64,000 nucleotides of DNA from Bacillus infantis NRRL B-14911 (GTDB lineage Bacteria > Bacillota > Bacilli > Bacillales > Cytobacillaceae). Numbering within the stretch: the stretch's first letter is position 1; every line of letters begins with the position of its first letter. Position numbers and translations under genes: made by a program. Location of the stretch: the NCBI RefSeq assembly GCF_000473245.1, contig NC_022524.1, positions 954,501-1,018,500 of the forward strand, read 5' to 3'. Shown here one piece after another: positions 48,136-58,511 of this stretch. Under the pieces are notes generated by a model. It made no database searches. It worked only from the letters and a program-made list of their open reading frames with translations, and was not told the origin of the DNA.

Positions 48136-48411
48136 ATGTTTGAAACACAAGAAAGACTGGTTGAGCTTCTCATGGAGAAAAACGGCAACCTTTCCTACGG
48201 CCAGGCCCGGACATGGGTAGAGCTTTTGTGGGATGATTTTGAAACGACCCGTGCAAAAGCGGGCTATGAGTATAAAGGAAGCCAGGTGACAGACAGAATT
48301 GTCAGGCAGTGGATTGAAAACTATGGTGCAAGGCTTCATGACTTTGTTGCCAGCAATCCAAAATATAAGAATTTGCTGGAGCAGAAACCGGATGATAAAA
48401 ATCTCCATTAA
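48136..48411 (+). CDS. yfhJ: YfhJ family protein (WVELL domain)
   Basis: 91 residues: MFETQERLVELLMEKNGNLS, then YGQARTWVELLWDDFETTRA. The RTWVELLW motif names the WVELL family (YfhJ). A helical cytoplasmic protein without known function. ATG after AAAGAGGTG. Ends in a bidirectional terminator shared with yfhP. Confidence 0.85.
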   Translation: MFETQERLVELLMEKNGNLSYGQARTWVELLWDDFETTRAKAGYEYKGSQVTDRIVRQWIENYGARLHDFVASNPKYKNLLEQKPDDKNLH

Positions 48412-48440
48412 AAAAGATGGCAAAAATGCCATCTTTTTTA
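48410..48440. terminator. bidirectional terminator between yfhJ and yfhP
   Basis: AAAAAAGATGGCA-AAAA-TGCCATCTTTTTT. Confidence 0.85.
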
Positions 48441-49418
48441 ATTTGGGATAATATCGAGCTTCTTCCGCAGCTTTTCCTCACTGAAAATCCACCCTGTATA
48501 AGAAGAAATGATATTCAGGTCATTGTCCAGCTGGACGACGGCAACGAATGGGTAATGTCCGTTGCTGCGGTATCTGAGATCAATGAACCGGACTTCGAAT
48601 GATTCCTCGAGATCTTCTACCTCCCACCTGTATACAGGGGAGAAGGAAAGAAATGCCGACAAATTTTTATCCTTTTTGGCAGCTTCCAGCACAGGAGTCT
48701 GAGGTACCGGCACCCTGTTGAACTGATCCAGGATATCGATATGCCCATTATTGGCCCGGCCGACAAAGAACTGATGTTCAGTCATGATGGCAAGCCTCCA
48801 CTGATGGAATTTCATGGTCGGGGCGATGATGATTTCCGTACTGTCAGGAATAATGGCTTTCACCGCTTTCAGGACGGCCCGCTGGGCAAGGAACCGGATG
48901 ATATAGTATGCAATCAGTACGGCATAGATTGCCAGGAATGTATAGCCGGGATGTGCACCCAGTATCCATATGAACAAACCGGCAACATGGATGCCGAAAA
49001 TGAACGGGTCAAATGTATTGATGATCCCAAGGGCAACCCATTTGGAAGAAAATGGCCTTAAAGCCTGTGTCCCATAAGAGTTAAATATGTCGACAAAAAC
49101 ATGGAGGAATACGGCCCCAAATGTCCAAATCCATAGGTGAAGCAAATTTGCTTCAGGGAAGAATGGATAGATGACCGCGAGTATTGCAAGCGGCCACAGG
49201 ATGACAGCCGGGATGCTGTGCGTGATTCCCCTGTGATTCCGTATATAGACTGCATTGTTTCTAAGCTTTAATACTGTATCAATGTCAGGGGCCTGAGAGC
49301 CGATGAGCGCCCCGATCATGACGCTCGTCGCTGTTGCTGTGCTATCTGCTACAACGGGGTCCAGAGTGGCAAGCCCGCCGAGTGCAAAGCCCATGACCAC
49401 ATGTGTGCCTGTATCCAA
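48438..49418 (-). CDS. yfhP: YfhP, membrane-bound metal-dependent hydrolase (DUF457)
   Basis: 326 residues from a TTG that follows AAGGAGG; it gives the family start DTGTHVVMGFALGG. Metal-site residues: TH in the N-terminal motif, GSQAPDIDTVL, NHRGITHSIP (HRGxTHS) and HVFVDIFNSYGTQALRPF. Five spans, then a soluble C-terminal part of about 120 residues. YfhP-like hydrolases of the LexA-binding inner-membrane group are known by the YdjM name in E. coli. Substrate unknown. Confidence 0.8.
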   Translation of the reverse strand: MDTGTHVVMGFALGGLATLDPVVADSTATATSVMIGALIGSQAPDIDTVLKLRNNAVYIRNHRGITHSIPAVILWPLAILAVIYPFFPEANLLHLWIWTFGAVFLHVFVDIFNSYGTQALRPFSSKWVALGIINTFDPFIFGIHVAGLFIWILGAHPGYTFLAIYAVLIAYYIIRFLAQRAVLKAVKAIIPDSTEIIIAPTMKFHQWRLAIMTEHQFFVGRANNGHIDILDQFNRVPVPQTPVLEAAKKDKNLSAFLSFSPVYRWEVEDLEESFEVRFIDLRYRSNGHYPFVAVVQLDNDLNIISSYTGWIFSEEKLRKKLDIIPN

Positions 49419-49534
49419 GAGGAAAGAACCTCCTTCCATGGAATAATCTGAAGTTGCGCTGTTTCTGTATTTTATCAGTAAAAAGCTTGTCATCAAAGCC
49501 ATTAATGGTTTACGTTAAAGGAGCTGCCAATATA

Positions 49535-49852
49535 ATGATGAAGCATGAAGTCCAAATGTTTTTGCAGTACGAAGTTCATCCAGCAGATTTGAATCTTTTT
49601 AAAAGCACTATCGAAAAAATCGCAGCGCTTCTCCCTGTGTATGAAGCAGCTGACATTTCGTTCGTCTACTCTGGGGCTGAACATGAGCCTTCGTTCGTTA
49701 CGGAAACCTGCTCACTGCCGACAGAAGCCCATTATTTCGCGCTGAAAAAGCTGAGAAGCTCATGCGGGCACTCTGCATTCGGCTGCCTGGACAGCTTCAT
49801 ACCCGGCGGTCTCGAAGAAATCCGATTCTGGGCTTTGAAAAAGAAACTTTAA
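49535..49852 (+). CDS. hypothetical protein, 105 residues
   Basis: Starts at tandem ATGs with AAAGGAG further upstream; divergent from yfhP. Mixed alpha/beta sequence: HEVQMFLQYEVHPADLNLFK, DISFVYSGAEHEPSFVTETC, and Cys residues in LRSSCGHSAFGCLDSF. No family recognised with confidence. Its strand order (strand-helix-strand ... helix) resembles a small ferredoxin-like fold such as seen in antibiotic-biosynthesis monooxygenase-type proteins, but key residues are not clear. It precedes mutY by 48 bp and may be in its transcript. Confidence 0.5.
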   Translation: MMKHEVQMFLQYEVHPADLNLFKSTIEKIAALLPVYEAADISFVYSGAEHEPSFVTETCSLPTEAHYFALKKLRSSCGHSAFGCLDSFIPGGLEEIRFWALKKKL

Positions 49853-49900
49853 TATTATATTCCCATATTTCATGGAAGTTTAACATCCGGAGGATCAAAA

Positions 49901-50998
49901 TTGAAAAAAACAGCATTAGCCAACTTAGATGCATTTAATAAAGAAACCTTCCGCCAGGACCTGATCGGCTGGTTTGAACAGGAACAGCGGACACTGCCAT
50001 GGAGGCAGGATCAGGATCCCTATAAGGTATGGGTATCGGAAATCATGCTCCAGCAGACAAGGGTCGACACAGTCATTCCATATTTCAACCGGTTCATCGA
50101 ACAATTTCCGACAATCGAGGCGCTTGCAGAGGCTGAGGAAGACAAGGTGCTGAAGGCGTGGGAGGGGCTTGGCTATTATTCAAGAGCCCGGAACCTGCAG
50201 GCAGCTGTAAGGGAGGTTCATGAACATTACGGCGGCAGGGTTCCTGATAATCCGAAGGAAATTTCCTCATTAAAAGGGGTCGGCCCTTATACGGCAGGGG
50301 CCATTTTGAGCATAGCCTACGGCATTCCGGAGCCGGCCGTCGACGGAAATGTAATGAGGGTGCTGTCAAGAATTCTCTCCATCTGGGAGGATATTGCAAA
50401 GCCTGCAACCCGCAAGATTTTTGAAGAGGCGGTGCGGGAGCTCATTTCACACGAAAACCCATCATTCTTCAACCAGGCACTCATGGAATTGGGTGCGCTC
50501 ATCTGCACCCCGACGTCGCCATCCTGCCTGCTGTGCCCAGTCCGTGAGCATTGCCATGCTTTTTATGAAGGCAAGCAGAGTGAACTGCCGATAAAGACAA
50601 AGAACAAAAAGCAGAAGGATGTCCAGATTGCCGCTGTCGTGCTGCGGGACAGAGAGGGCAGATACCTGATCAGGAAAAGGCCTGAAAAGGGCCTGCTGGC
50701 CAATCTGTGGGAGTTTCCCAATACTGAAATCAGCCTTGCTTTCCTGCATGAAAAAGATCAGCTGGCAGAACTGATCAAAGAGCAGTATGGCGCCATAATA
50801 GAAACAGCTGAGATGACAGGACAGATCGACCATGTGTTCACCCACCTAACATGGCATATCCATGTTTATAAAGGGACACTGCTTTCCCTGGAAGAAGAAC
50901 GGAGCGATCTGAAGCTTGTAACCGAAGAAGAGCTGAAGGAATTTGCCTTTCCGGTTTCCCATCAGAAAATGCTCAAGCACGTGCAGGAGCATAAATAG
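49901..50998 (+). CDS. mutY: A/G-specific adenine glycosylase
   Basis: 365 residues. Removes adenine mispaired with 8-oxoguanine. Catalytic Glu in [10 protein letters not shown], helix-hairpin-helix [14 protein letters not shown] and catalytic Asp in [11 protein letters not shown]; the 4Fe-4S cluster cysteines are C-x6-C-x2-C-x5-C in the [17 protein letters not shown] segment; the C-terminal 110 residues form the Nudix-like 8-oxoG recognition domain ([20 protein letters not shown]). TTG start after GGAGGATC. The same gene precedes fabL in B. subtilis. Confidence 0.92.
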   Translation: MKKTALANLDAFNKETFRQDLIGWFEQEQRTLPWRQDQDPYKVWVSEIMLQQTRVDTVIPYFNRFIEQFPTIEALAEAEEDKVLKAWEGLGYYSRARNLQAAVREVHEHYGGRVPDNPKEISSLKGVGPYTAGAILSIAYGIPEPAVDGNVMRVLSRILSIWEDIAKPATRKIFEEAVRELISHENPSFFNQALMELGALICTPTSPSCLLCPVREHCHAFYEGKQSELPIKTKNKKQKDVQIAAVVLRDREGRYLIRKRPEKGLLANLWEFPNTEISLAFLHEKDQLAELIKEQYGAIIETAEMTGQIDHVFTHLTWHIHVYKGTLLSLEEERSDLKLVTEEELKEFAFPVSHQKMLKHVQEHK

Positions 50999-51028
50999 AA
51001 CAGCAGGGGGCAGCCCTGCTGTTTTTTT
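50999..51028 (+). terminator. terminator after mutY
   Basis: AACAGCAGGG-GGCAG-CCCTGCTGTT and TTTTT. Confidence 0.85.
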
Positions 51029-51062
51029 GTGAATTAGGAAACAAGGATTTTTCGCTTTTCTA

Positions 51063-51240
51063 CTTGTCCAGCTCCGGGCGCTGGAACCTCGAGTCATAAG
51101 CCAAACAGGCCAGAAGGTAAAGAACAACCTTCCGACCTGCTCGTCTTATGCATGAGGCCCACAGATGCGGGTCATGCGGACGTTGCCACAGGACGTGGCG
51201 CTCTTAGTCCGCGTTCCTCTATTGAACCAGGCTTTTCCGC
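51063..51240. repeat. intergenic repeat element, copy 1 (CCAGCTCC type)
   Basis: Begins CTTGTCCAGCTCCGGGCGCT and contains CCTCGAGTCATAAGCC, with the far end resembling the other copy's AGGCTTTTCCGC. It is related to the element at 53031 and to dispersed intergenic repeats that I recognise from many Bacillaceae genomes. This copy has several inner substitutions and may be degenerate. Confidence 0.5.
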
Positions 51241-51244
51241 ATGT

Positions 51245-51469
51245 CTACTCGTAACTGACCCGTGTCCCATGTGTATAGTCAGCTTCCTGCCTTTTAAGGC
51301 CGCCGCGGTTTTCGATTTCTTCTATGATTTCACGGTGGATGGTTTGTCCCTCTGCATTGAGGTAGGGAACTACCTGCTGCATGGAGTGATGGAAGAAGGC
51401 CAGTTCGCTGTCCTTCCATTCCGTCTTTTTAACCATGGTTAGTTCAGTCATATCCCTTCCGACGTACAT
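51245..51469 (-). CDS. YfhS-position small protein
   Basis: 74 residues from the ATG after AAAGGAATG: MYVGRDMTELTMVKKTEWKD, FFHHSMQQVVPYLNAEGQTI, HREIIEEIENRGGL. It has the place (between mutY and fabL), strand and length of B. subtilis YfhS, which is what I believe it corresponds to; sequence-level identity could not be checked. Helical, charged, probably cytoplasmic; reported spore-related roles for YfhS are not demonstrable here. A longer frame upstream lacks a ribosome site. Confidence 0.6.
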   Translation of the reverse strand: MYVGRDMTELTMVKKTEWKDSELAFFHHSMQQVVPYLNAEGQTIHREIIEEIENRGGLKRQEADYTHGTRVSYE

Positions 51470-51510
51470 ACTTTCATTCCTTTCTCTTTGAGCCTGTTGT
51501 TTAAGAATAG

Positions 51511-52337
<827 letters not shown>

Positions 52338-52424
52338 TAAGTTTAAATTAGAATTTTTTTCCTGAAAATTAAAGGATATTTTCTCTGCGGCTGGTTAAAT
52401 TAATAGTCGTGGAGGTGATTAACA

Positions 52425-52622
52425 ATGGCAAACAGACAAAACCAAACTCAAGCTGGCACTAACATCCAGGAAGTGCGCCAGCAAAACGCTCAAGCTTCTC
52501 AAGGCCAGCAAGGTCAATTCGGCACTGAGTTCGCTAGCGAAACAAACGCTCAAGAAGTACGTCAGCAAAACCAGCAGGCTGAAGCCCGCAAAGGTCAAAA
52601 CGCTGGCAGACAAAGCCGCTAA
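52425..52622 (+). CDS. sspE: gamma-type small acid-soluble spore protein
   Basis: 65 residues with gamma-SASP composition (Gln, Asn, Ala, Ser, no Trp or Cys) and two copies of a repeat: TNIQEVRQQNAQASQGQQGQ and TNAQEVRQQNQQAEARKGQN. GPR cleavage sites (TEFAS) are between them. It is the amino-acid reserve of the spore. Ribosome site TGGAGGTG. Same position as B. subtilis sspE after fabL. Confidence 0.9.
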   Translation: MANRQNQTQAGTNIQEVRQQNAQASQGQQGQFGTEFASETNAQEVRQQNQQAEARKGQNAGRQSR

Positions 52623-52630
52623 TTGTACGG

Positions 52631-52668
52631 GAAGGCACTCTTTTATCCGCAAAGAGTGCCTTCTTTTT
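52631..52668 (+). terminator. terminator of sspE
   Basis: GAAGGCACTCTTT-TATCCGC-AAAGAGTGCCTTC and TTTTT. Confidence 0.85.
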
Positions 52669-52774
52669 ATTTTGCTCTTTTCGCATTAAATGCTGTTATT
52701 TGAGTGCCATACCCTCCCGGAAAGCCAACCTTCCCGGACCTGGATGAGGGAGTCAGTGTCAGGTTGAAAAATAA

Positions 52775-52960
52775 GAGGAGAAATTCCCCCTATTTTCAAA
52801 AAAACTCTAAAAATAGCTCAAATAGACGGAAAATTTCGTCTATTGACTCAAAAAACTGGAAAATGGGCAACTTCGCTCCACTTAACCGGAAATTCTCCGC
52901 TAATTTATACCCATCCGTACTATATTCAGCAGCTTAACCGTAGAATCTCCGCTTATTTTG
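52775..52960. repeat. degenerate ~50-bp repeats with AACCGGAAATTCTCCGCTAA-like core
   Basis: Best pair: TTAACCGGAAATTCTCCGCT at 52883 and TTAACCGTAGAATCTCCGCT at 52934, 51 bp apart. Weaker relatives: GGAGAAATTCCCCCTATTTT (52775) and the perfect inverted repeat AATAGACG-GAAAATTT-CGTCTATT (52821-52844). The last shows these units are palindromic, as in the 52-bp array at 19461. Confidence 0.5.
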
Positions 52961-53028
52961 AGGGCTTGCTAATGTAAAATAAAAAGCGCTTTTGAAAAAG
53001 TTTAGAAGGCAGAACCCGGCTTCGAACA

Positions 53029-53150
53029 TTGTCCAGCTCCAGCGCCTAGCCCCTCGAGGTCACAAGCCACCCTTCCAAAAAGGAAAAGATCGCCTTTCCG
53101 GGAGGGGTGTCTTCTGCTTGTCGGGGATGAACAAGGCGCTTCCGCTTTTC
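53029..53150. repeat. intergenic repeat element, copy 2 (CCAGCTCC type)
   Basis: TTGTCCAGCTCCAGCGCCTA and GCCCCTCGAGGTCACAAGCC at the left, TTGTCGGGGATGAACAAGGC and GCTTCCGCTTTT at the right. AGCGCC...CCCC and GGGG...GGCGCT form a long-range stem, so the element can fold as one large hairpin. It is a well-known kind of dispersed repeat in Bacillus chromosomes; I do not know an accepted name. Confidence 0.65.
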
Positions 53151-53254
53151 CCTATTCGACAAAACTTCCTTTCAATCAGCAGAACTAGTCAAAGGAAAGA
53201 TTGGGGCAAAGCCGAAATACATAGGTAGAATCTGAAATTGGGACGGTGACCTGT

Positions 53255-53509
53255 ATGAGTACTTTTGACCTGCTGGTATCTGAACAGATGAAAACGATGG
53301 AAAAGCTCCTGTTTCTTCAGTCAGAACTGGAACGCTGCCAGGAAATTGAGCATGAGCTTAAGATAATCCAGGAGGAAACGGAGCTGGAAAGCGTCCAGTT
53401 TGAAATCCACCGCATGAAAGAGGAATTGCGCGAGATCCACCGGGTGTTTGAAACCCAGACGGAAGAGGTAATAAGGTCGTACCAGGAAGTGAATCTGACC
53501 TGCGGCTGA
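53255..53509 (+). CDS. ygaB: YgaB family coiled-coil protein
   Basis: 84 residues: MSTFDLLVSEQMKTMEKLLF then QSELERCQEIEHELKIIQEE and a heptad-rich remainder ending VIRSYQEVNLTCG. The position just before ygaC and ygaD supports YgaB. Function unknown. The ATG at 53255 is preceded by GGGACGGTGA; a GTG three codons earlier is the alternative. Confidence 0.65.
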   Translation: MSTFDLLVSEQMKTMEKLLFLQSELERCQEIEHELKIIQEETELESVQFEIHRMKEELREIHRVFETQTEEVIRSYQEVNLTCG

Positions 53510-53747
53510 GAGATAGGCAGCAGGGAAGGCCGGGAAACAGGCTGGATCCTTGTGCTTCAAGAGTGACTATATGGGATAGATAGGGCCATTGAGAGATTTT
53601 CAATGGCTCTTTGTTTTAAATTCTTTCTTTAACCGTTATAATAATAGGAAATAATACGTTCTTTGTTGCCTTTTGTCGTTTTAGGAAACTTGTGCAAGTC
53701 ATTTGATAGGTTGCAAAGCGTTTGGGAATGAAAGTAGGGGAGAAGAA

Positions 53748-54278
53748 ATGGGCGTACCCATCGAAGGAGAACCGATGCAAATACACAGCTACAAACACAA
53801 TGGGCACATCCATCGCGTCTGGGAGGAAACGACTGTCCTAAAAGGGACACAAAGTCTTGTGATCGGAGGAAATGACAGGACGATTGTAACCGAATCCGAC
53901 GGAAGGACCTGGGTGACCCGGGAGCCGGCAATCTGTTATTTTCATTCACAGTACTGGTTCAATATCATTGGTATGATCCGGGAGGATGGCGTGTATTATT
54001 ACTGTAATATCAGCTCTCCTTTTATATTTGACGGCGAAGCGCTGAAGTATATTGATTATGACCTGGATATCAAGGTTTTTCCGGATATGACATTCAATCT
54101 TCTTGATGAAGATGAATATGAGCGGCACCGGAAGGAAATGAACTATCCTGAAGTCATCGACCGGATATTAAAAGCGAATGTCGATAAGCTGATCCAGTGG
54201 ATCCGCCAGCGGAAAGGGCCTTTTGCCCCGGATTTTATCGACATTTGGTATGAGAGATATTTAACCTACAGACGCTGA
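53748..54278 (+). CDS. ygaC: nucleoside tri-/diphosphate phosphatase, DUF402 (YgaC)
   Basis: 176 residues, UPF0374. DUF402 beta-barrel with conserved acidic and Arg/Tyr residues: [61 protein letters not shown] and DEDEYE. Staphylococcal and Bacillus relatives hydrolyse nucleoside di- and triphosphates (Ntdp) in a metal-dependent way. Ribosome site AGGGGAGAAG; the frame extends upstream without one. Confidence 0.88.
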   Translation: MGVPIEGEPMQIHSYKHNGHIHRVWEETTVLKGTQSLVIGGNDRTIVTESDGRTWVTREPAICYFHSQYWFNIIGMIREDGVYYYCNISSPFIFDGEALKYIDYDLDIKVFPDMTFNLLDEDEYERHRKEMNYPEVIDRILKANVDKLIQWIRQRKGPFAPDFIDIWYERYLTYRR

Positions 54279-54306
54279 TATTAAGGATAAAAAATGCCTA
54301 TGTAGC

Positions 54307-54337
54307 ACCTGTTGACCTTGTTTCAACAGGTTTTTAT
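54307..54337 (+). terminator. terminator after ygaC
   Basis: ACCTGTTGA-CCTTGTT-TCAACAGGT and TTTTAT. Confidence 0.75.
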
Positions 54338-54385
54338 CTGTTTAAAAGAGGTATTCTATAGAGAGAGCATTAAGGGGGGCAGCAA

Positions 54386-56134
54386 TTGGACAGCATCAAA
54401 AGATATATGAAGTTTGTTAAGCCGTACCGGCTGCAAATTATCGGCACACTTTTAATCGGCATTATAAAATTTGCCATTCCGCTTTTGATTCCGCTTTTAA
54501 TTAAATATGTAATTGATGATATCGTCGGGAATGATTTACTGTCCCAGAGCGGAAAAACGGAAAGGCTGCTATGGATCATGGGAGCCATGATTGTCATTTT
54601 TGTGCTGGCCCGTCCGCCGATTGAGTATTACCGGCAGTATTTCGCACAATGGACAGCAAGCAAAATCCTTTATGATATCCGTGATAGTCTGTTTCACCAT
54701 ATCCAGAAGCTCAGCTTCAAGTTTTATTCCAATAACAGGGCAGGGGAAATCATTTCAAGGGTCATCAATGATGTGGAACAGACAAAAACCTTTGTAGTGA
54801 CAGGCCTTATGAACCTATGGCTTGATATTGCAACAATTATTATAGCGGTCGTAATTATGTTCAATATGGATATTACACTGACGATTGTTTCTCTGATTCT
54901 TTTCCCATTCTATGCTTTCAGTGTCAGGTATTTCTTCGGGAACCTGAGAAAGCTGACCCGTGTGCGTTCCCAGGCGCTGGCTGAGGTTCAGGGATATTTG
55001 CATGAACGTGTCCAGGGAATGGCCGTTGTAAAGAGCTTTGCCATTGAAGATCATGAGCAGAAGCAGTTTGACAGCCAAAATAAAAATTTCCTGGAGAAAG
55101 CCATCGACCATACAAAATGGAATGCGAAGGCTTTCGCTGTCGTTAACACCATAACCGATATAGCGCCATTGATCGTCATCGGCTATTCAGGCTATTTGGT
55201 TATACAGGACGACTTGTCGATTGGAACAATGATGGCGTTTATCGCCTATATTGACAGGCTTTATAATCCGCTTCGCCGGCTTGTCAATTCTTCCACCACG
55301 CTGACGCAGTCGATTGCATCAATGGACCGGGTGTTTGAGCTGGCTGATGAAAAGTACGACATTGATGACTCGCCGGACAGCATTGAAGTGACCAATGTGA
55401 AGGGCCATATTCAATTCAACCATGTGGACTTCTCATATGATAAGGAAGAAGAAACTGTGTTAAAGGATATCTCCCTTGATGTCCGGCAGGGAGAAACGAT
55501 TGCACTCGTTGGGATGAGCGGAGGAGGAAAATCTTCCTTGATCAGCCTGATTCCCCGTTTCTACGACGTCACAAAGGGGGAAATCCTGCTTGATGGGACG
55601 GATATCAGGCGGTTTAAGGTACGTTCTCTCCGTGATAAAATCGGAATTGTATTGCAGGATAATATCCTTTTTAGTGAATCCGTTAAAACGAATATCCTTC
55701 TCGGCAAGCCGCATGCGAGTGATGAAGAAGTGATTGCAGCTGCCAAGGCAGCCAATGCACATGATTTCATCATGAACCTCCCGGAAGGTTATGAGACTAA
55801 AGTCGGGGAAAGGGGTGTCAAGCTGTCTGGGGGGCAAAAGCAGCGGGTGGCCATCGCAAGGATCTTCCTGAAGAATCCGCCGATCCTGATTCTTGATGAA
55901 GCTACATCGGCTCTTGACCTGGAAAGCGAGCATCTCATCCAGGAGGCTTTGGAAAAGCTGGCTAAAGACAGGACCACATTCATTGTAGCCCACCGGCTCT
56001 CCACGATTACCCATGCCGATAGGATTGTCCATATCGAGAATGGGGAAATCGCCGAAATCGGCAATCATGAAGAACTTATGGCCAGACAGGGTCATTATTA
56101 TAACTTATTCCAGGTACAGCAGCTGGAGCATTAA
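54386..56134 (+). CDS. ygaD: ABC exporter, MsbA/BmrA-type half transporter (YgaD)
   Basis: 582 residues: six spans (residues 15-300) fused to an ATPase. Walker A is [13 protein letters not shown], with GMSGGG rather than the usual G.SG.GKS/T, the Q-loop [13 protein letters not shown], signature LSGGQKQR, Walker [13 protein letters not shown] and H-loop [10 protein letters not shown] homodimer would move lipophilic compounds or lipids outward. TTG start after AAGGGGGGC. Same place as B. subtilis ygaD. Terminator follows. Confidence 0.88.
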   Translation: MDSIKRYMKFVKPYRLQIIGTLLIGIIKFAIPLLIPLLIKYVIDDIVGNDLLSQSGKTERLLWIMGAMIVIFVLARPPIEYYRQYFAQWTASKILYDIRDSLFHHIQKLSFKFYSNNRAGEIISRVINDVEQTKTFVVTGLMNLWLDIATIIIAVVIMFNMDITLTIVSLILFPFYAFSVRYFFGNLRKLTRVRSQALAEVQGYLHERVQGMAVVKSFAIEDHEQKQFDSQNKNFLEKAIDHTKWNAKAFAVVNTITDIAPLIVIGYSGYLVIQDDLSIGTMMAFIAYIDRLYNPLRRLVNSSTTLTQSIASMDRVFELADEKYDIDDSPDSIEVTNVKGHIQFNHVDFSYDKEEETVLKDISLDVRQGETIALVGMSGGGKSSLISLIPRFYDVTKGEILLDGTDIRRFKVRSLRDKIGIVLQDNILFSESVKTNILLGKPHASDEEVIAAAKAANAHDFIMNLPEGYETKVGERGVKLSGGQKQRVAIARIFLKNPPILILDEATSALDLESEHLIQEALEKLAKDRTTFIVAHRLSTITHADRIVHIENGEIAEIGNHEELMARQGHYYNLFQVQQLEH

Positions 56135-56136
56135 GA

Positions 56137-56185
56137 AAACCCTCCTCTTCTACAGAAGTAATCTTGTAGAAGGGGAGGGTTTTTT
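56137..56185 (+). terminator. terminator after ygaD
   Basis: AAAACCCTCC-TCTTCTACA-...-TGTAGAAGGGGAGGGTTTT, with a T-run. Confidence 0.85.
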
Positions 56186-56503
56186 CCAATTTAATACAGG
56201 TAATTTTGCTCATATAGCAAAACACCAGAGCATATGATTGGAAAAGCCGCTTTCATTTACTGGATTTATTAGTATTCCTAAATACTATTTCAAAGATTTA
56301 ATATATTTAAATAATTTAGAAAAATCAGTAGACTTGTTTAATCTTTTTTTATAGAATGAGAAAAAGATAGTGACCAAAGGTACAAATTTAAAGGGGCATA
56401 CTGTGAGGATGCCCTCCTGGTTCACGGCATTTAAACTGCAGGAAATCAGGAGAACCCATGAAAGACCAGTGCTTCAGCATGGAAAAAAGGAAGGAGTAAT
56501 GGT
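56186..56503 (+). promoter_or_regulatory. leader of the dipeptide operon
   Basis: AT-rich region without genes. Candidate promoter TAGACT (56329-56334), 17 bp, TAGAAT (56352-56357). A hairpin GGGCAT-ACTGTGAG-GATGCCC at 56392-56413 lies between promoter and first gene. No convincing CodY box was found. Confidence 0.4.
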
Positions 56504-57514
56504 GTGAGTCAAGCTCCCGTTTTAGATGTAAAGCAGCTGAAAACCTCCTTTTTTTCTTCAGATGGAGAAATACCAGCTGTGGATGAAATCAGTTTTTCGG
56601 TCCGTAAAGGTGAAATTCTGGGAATAGTAGGCGAATCAGGCTGCGGCAAAAGCGTGACGTCGCTGTCAATCATGAAGCTGATCCCCCAGCCGCCCGGGAA
56701 AATCACAGGCGGCGAGATTCTGCTGAATGGCGAGGATCTGGTTGCAGCTTCAGAGAGCAGGATGAGGGAAATAAGAGGGAATGAAGTGGCGATGATTTTC
56801 CAGGAGCCGATGACTTCCCTTAACCCGCTGTTCACAATCGGCAGCCAGCTGGTTGAGGGCATTATGATACATAAGAAAATAAAGAAAAAGGAAGCGGCCA
56901 GCCAGGCTGTAGAAATGCTCAAGCTTGTAGGGCTGCCAAGGGCAGAGCAGATCATGAAGGAATATCCTCACCAGCTTTCAGGGGGGATGAGGCAAAGGGT
57001 GATGATTGCCATGGCCCTCTCCTGCCATCCGAAGCTGCTGATTGCGGATGAACCGACTACAGCGCTCGACGTGACGATCCAGGCCCAGATCCTCGCTCTT
57101 ATGAAGGACTTGAATAAAAAGCTTGATACGGCCATCATGATGATCACCCATGACCTTGGCGTTGTTGCCGAGGTCTGTGAAAGGGTCATAGTCATGTATG
57201 CAGGCAAGGTGGTCGAGGAAGCGCCTGTCAGGGAAATCTTCAAAAACGCCAAGCATCCTTATACAATCGGGCTTCTCCGGTCGGTCCCCGATATAAGGGA
57301 GAGGAAGGACAGGCTATACTCGATACCGGGTAATGTCCCTAAGCCTGGTTCAGTCAAGCATGGCTGCCGTTTTGCGGCAAGATGCGAATTTGTCCATGAC
57401 CGCTGTCTGTCGGAAACGCCGGAGCTGTACCGGGGAAATTCGCCGGTGCACACAGTAAGATGCTTTCTTCATGATGAATCAGGAGGTGCAGCCAATGACG
57501 GAAGTTCTGCTTGA
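56504..57514 (+). CDS. dppD: peptide ABC transporter ATPase DppD-like
   Basis: 336 residues. Walker [10 protein letters not shown], signature LSGGMRQR, Walker [16 protein letters not shown]-loop [12 protein letters not shown], and the C-terminal oligopeptide-transporter extension with cysteine motif [15 protein letters not shown] for a 4Fe-4S-like or zinc site. One of two ATPases for peptide import. GTG start after AAGGAAGGAG. Overlaps the start of the next gene by 20 bp. Confidence 0.85.
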   Translation: MSQAPVLDVKQLKTSFFSSDGEIPAVDEISFSVRKGEILGIVGESGCGKSVTSLSIMKLIPQPPGKITGGEILLNGEDLVAASESRMREIRGNEVAMIFQEPMTSLNPLFTIGSQLVEGIMIHKKIKKKEAASQAVEMLKLVGLPRAEQIMKEYPHQLSGGMRQRVMIAMALSCHPKLLIADEPTTALDVTIQAQILALMKDLNKKLDTAIMMITHDLGVVAEVCERVIVMYAGKVVEEAPVREIFKNAKHPYTIGLLRSVPDIRERKDRLYSIPGNVPKPGSVKHGCRFAARCEFVHDRCLSETPELYRGNSPVHTVRCFLHDESGGAANDGSSA

Positions 57515-58481
57515 GGTCAATCAGCTTAAAAAGTATTTCCCAATAACGGGCGGCCTTTTTGGCAAGAAGACCGGAGATGTAAAGGCCGTTGATGATGTCA
57601 GCTTTTATGTCAATAAAGGGGAAACACTCGGGATTGTAGGGGAAAGCGGCTGCGGTAAGTCAACGACCGGCAGGATGCTGATGAGGCTGATTGAACCAAC
57701 CGAAGGAAAGGTGCTGTTTGAAGGGAAAGAACTGACAGGACTGAACGATTCGGAAATGAGAAAGATGCGCAAGGAAATGCAAATGGTATTCCAGGATCCG
57801 TTTGCTTCCCTGAATCCCCGCCATACAGTCGAAAAAATCCTTGAGGAGCCGCTGATCGTCCACGGGATGGGGGATAAGAAAGAGCGGAAGCAAAAGGTAA
57901 AAGAGATGCTCGAAGTCGTCGGTTTGAGCAGCTGGCATGCGAAAAGATATCCCCACCAGTTCAGCGGCGGACAAAGGCAAAGGATCGGGATTGCACGGGC
58001 CCTGATGACCAGGCCGAAGCTGATCATTGCGGATGAGCCGGTCTCTGCGCTCGATGTTTCCATACAGTCACAGGTGCTGAACCTGCTTGAAGACCTGCAG
58101 AAGGAGTTTCAGCTGACTTATATTTTCATAGCCCATGATCTGGGTGTTGTCAGACATATCAGCGACAGGGTGGGAGTGATGTATCTTGGGAGGCTGGTAG
58201 AAATCACGACGGCTGAAAAGCTGTATGAAAAGCCTTTGCATCCCTACACGTCAGCCCTTCTTGGAGCGGTGCCGGTCCCGGATCCAGATTTGCGCAAGGA
58301 AGCGGAGCTTCTGAGCGGAGATATCCCGAGCCCGGCTAATCCGCCAAAAGGCTGCGCCTTCCATACAAGGTGCAGGGAGTGCATGGCAATCTGCACGGTC
58401 GAACGGCCGCAGCTGGAAGAAATTGAAGAAGGTCATTTTGCAGCCTGCCACTTATACACCAGTAACAGGGTGCATGCATGA
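57495..58481 (+). CDS. dppF: peptide ABC transporter ATPase DppF-like
   Basis: 328 residues from the ATG after AGGAGGTGCAGCC, which lies within the end of the previous gene. Walker [10 protein letters not shown], signature FSGGQRQR, Walker B LIIADEPVSALDVS, and the terminal cysteine motif GCAFHTRCRECMAIC. Works with DppD to drive DppB and DppC. An earlier start at 57471 lacks a site. Confidence 0.85.
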   Translation: MTEVLLEVNQLKKYFPITGGLFGKKTGDVKAVDDVSFYVNKGETLGIVGESGCGKSTTGRMLMRLIEPTEGKVLFEGKELTGLNDSEMRKMRKEMQMVFQDPFASLNPRHTVEKILEEPLIVHGMGDKKERKQKVKEMLEVVGLSSWHAKRYPHQFSGGQRQRIGIARALMTRPKLIIADEPVSALDVSIQSQVLNLLEDLQKEFQLTYIFIAHDLGVVRHISDRVGVMYLGRLVEITTAEKLYEKPLHPYTSALLGAVPVPDPDLRKEAELLSGDIPSPANPPKGCAFHTRCRECMAICTVERPQLEEIEEGHFAACHLYTSNRVHA

Positions 58482-58511
58482 TAAAAGAAAGATATTAAAA
58501 GGGGGAAAAGT

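Larger units (their letters stand above)
52669..53254. other. long gene-free stretch with repeats
   Basis: No credible gene (short frames at 52704 and 52992 lack ribosome sites and family features). It holds a set of GGAAA.TCTCCGC-type repeats (52775-52960) and a copy of the dispersed element at 53029-53150. Between sspE and ygaB. Confidence 0.6.

Noticed and set aside
52704-52937. 77-residue frame in the repeat region after sspE
   Set aside because: Runs through palindromic repeats, no ribosome site, low-complexity composition.
56310-56330. CodY box upstream of the dipeptide operon
   Set aside because: Best match to AATTTTCWGAAAATT has five mismatches, too many to claim.
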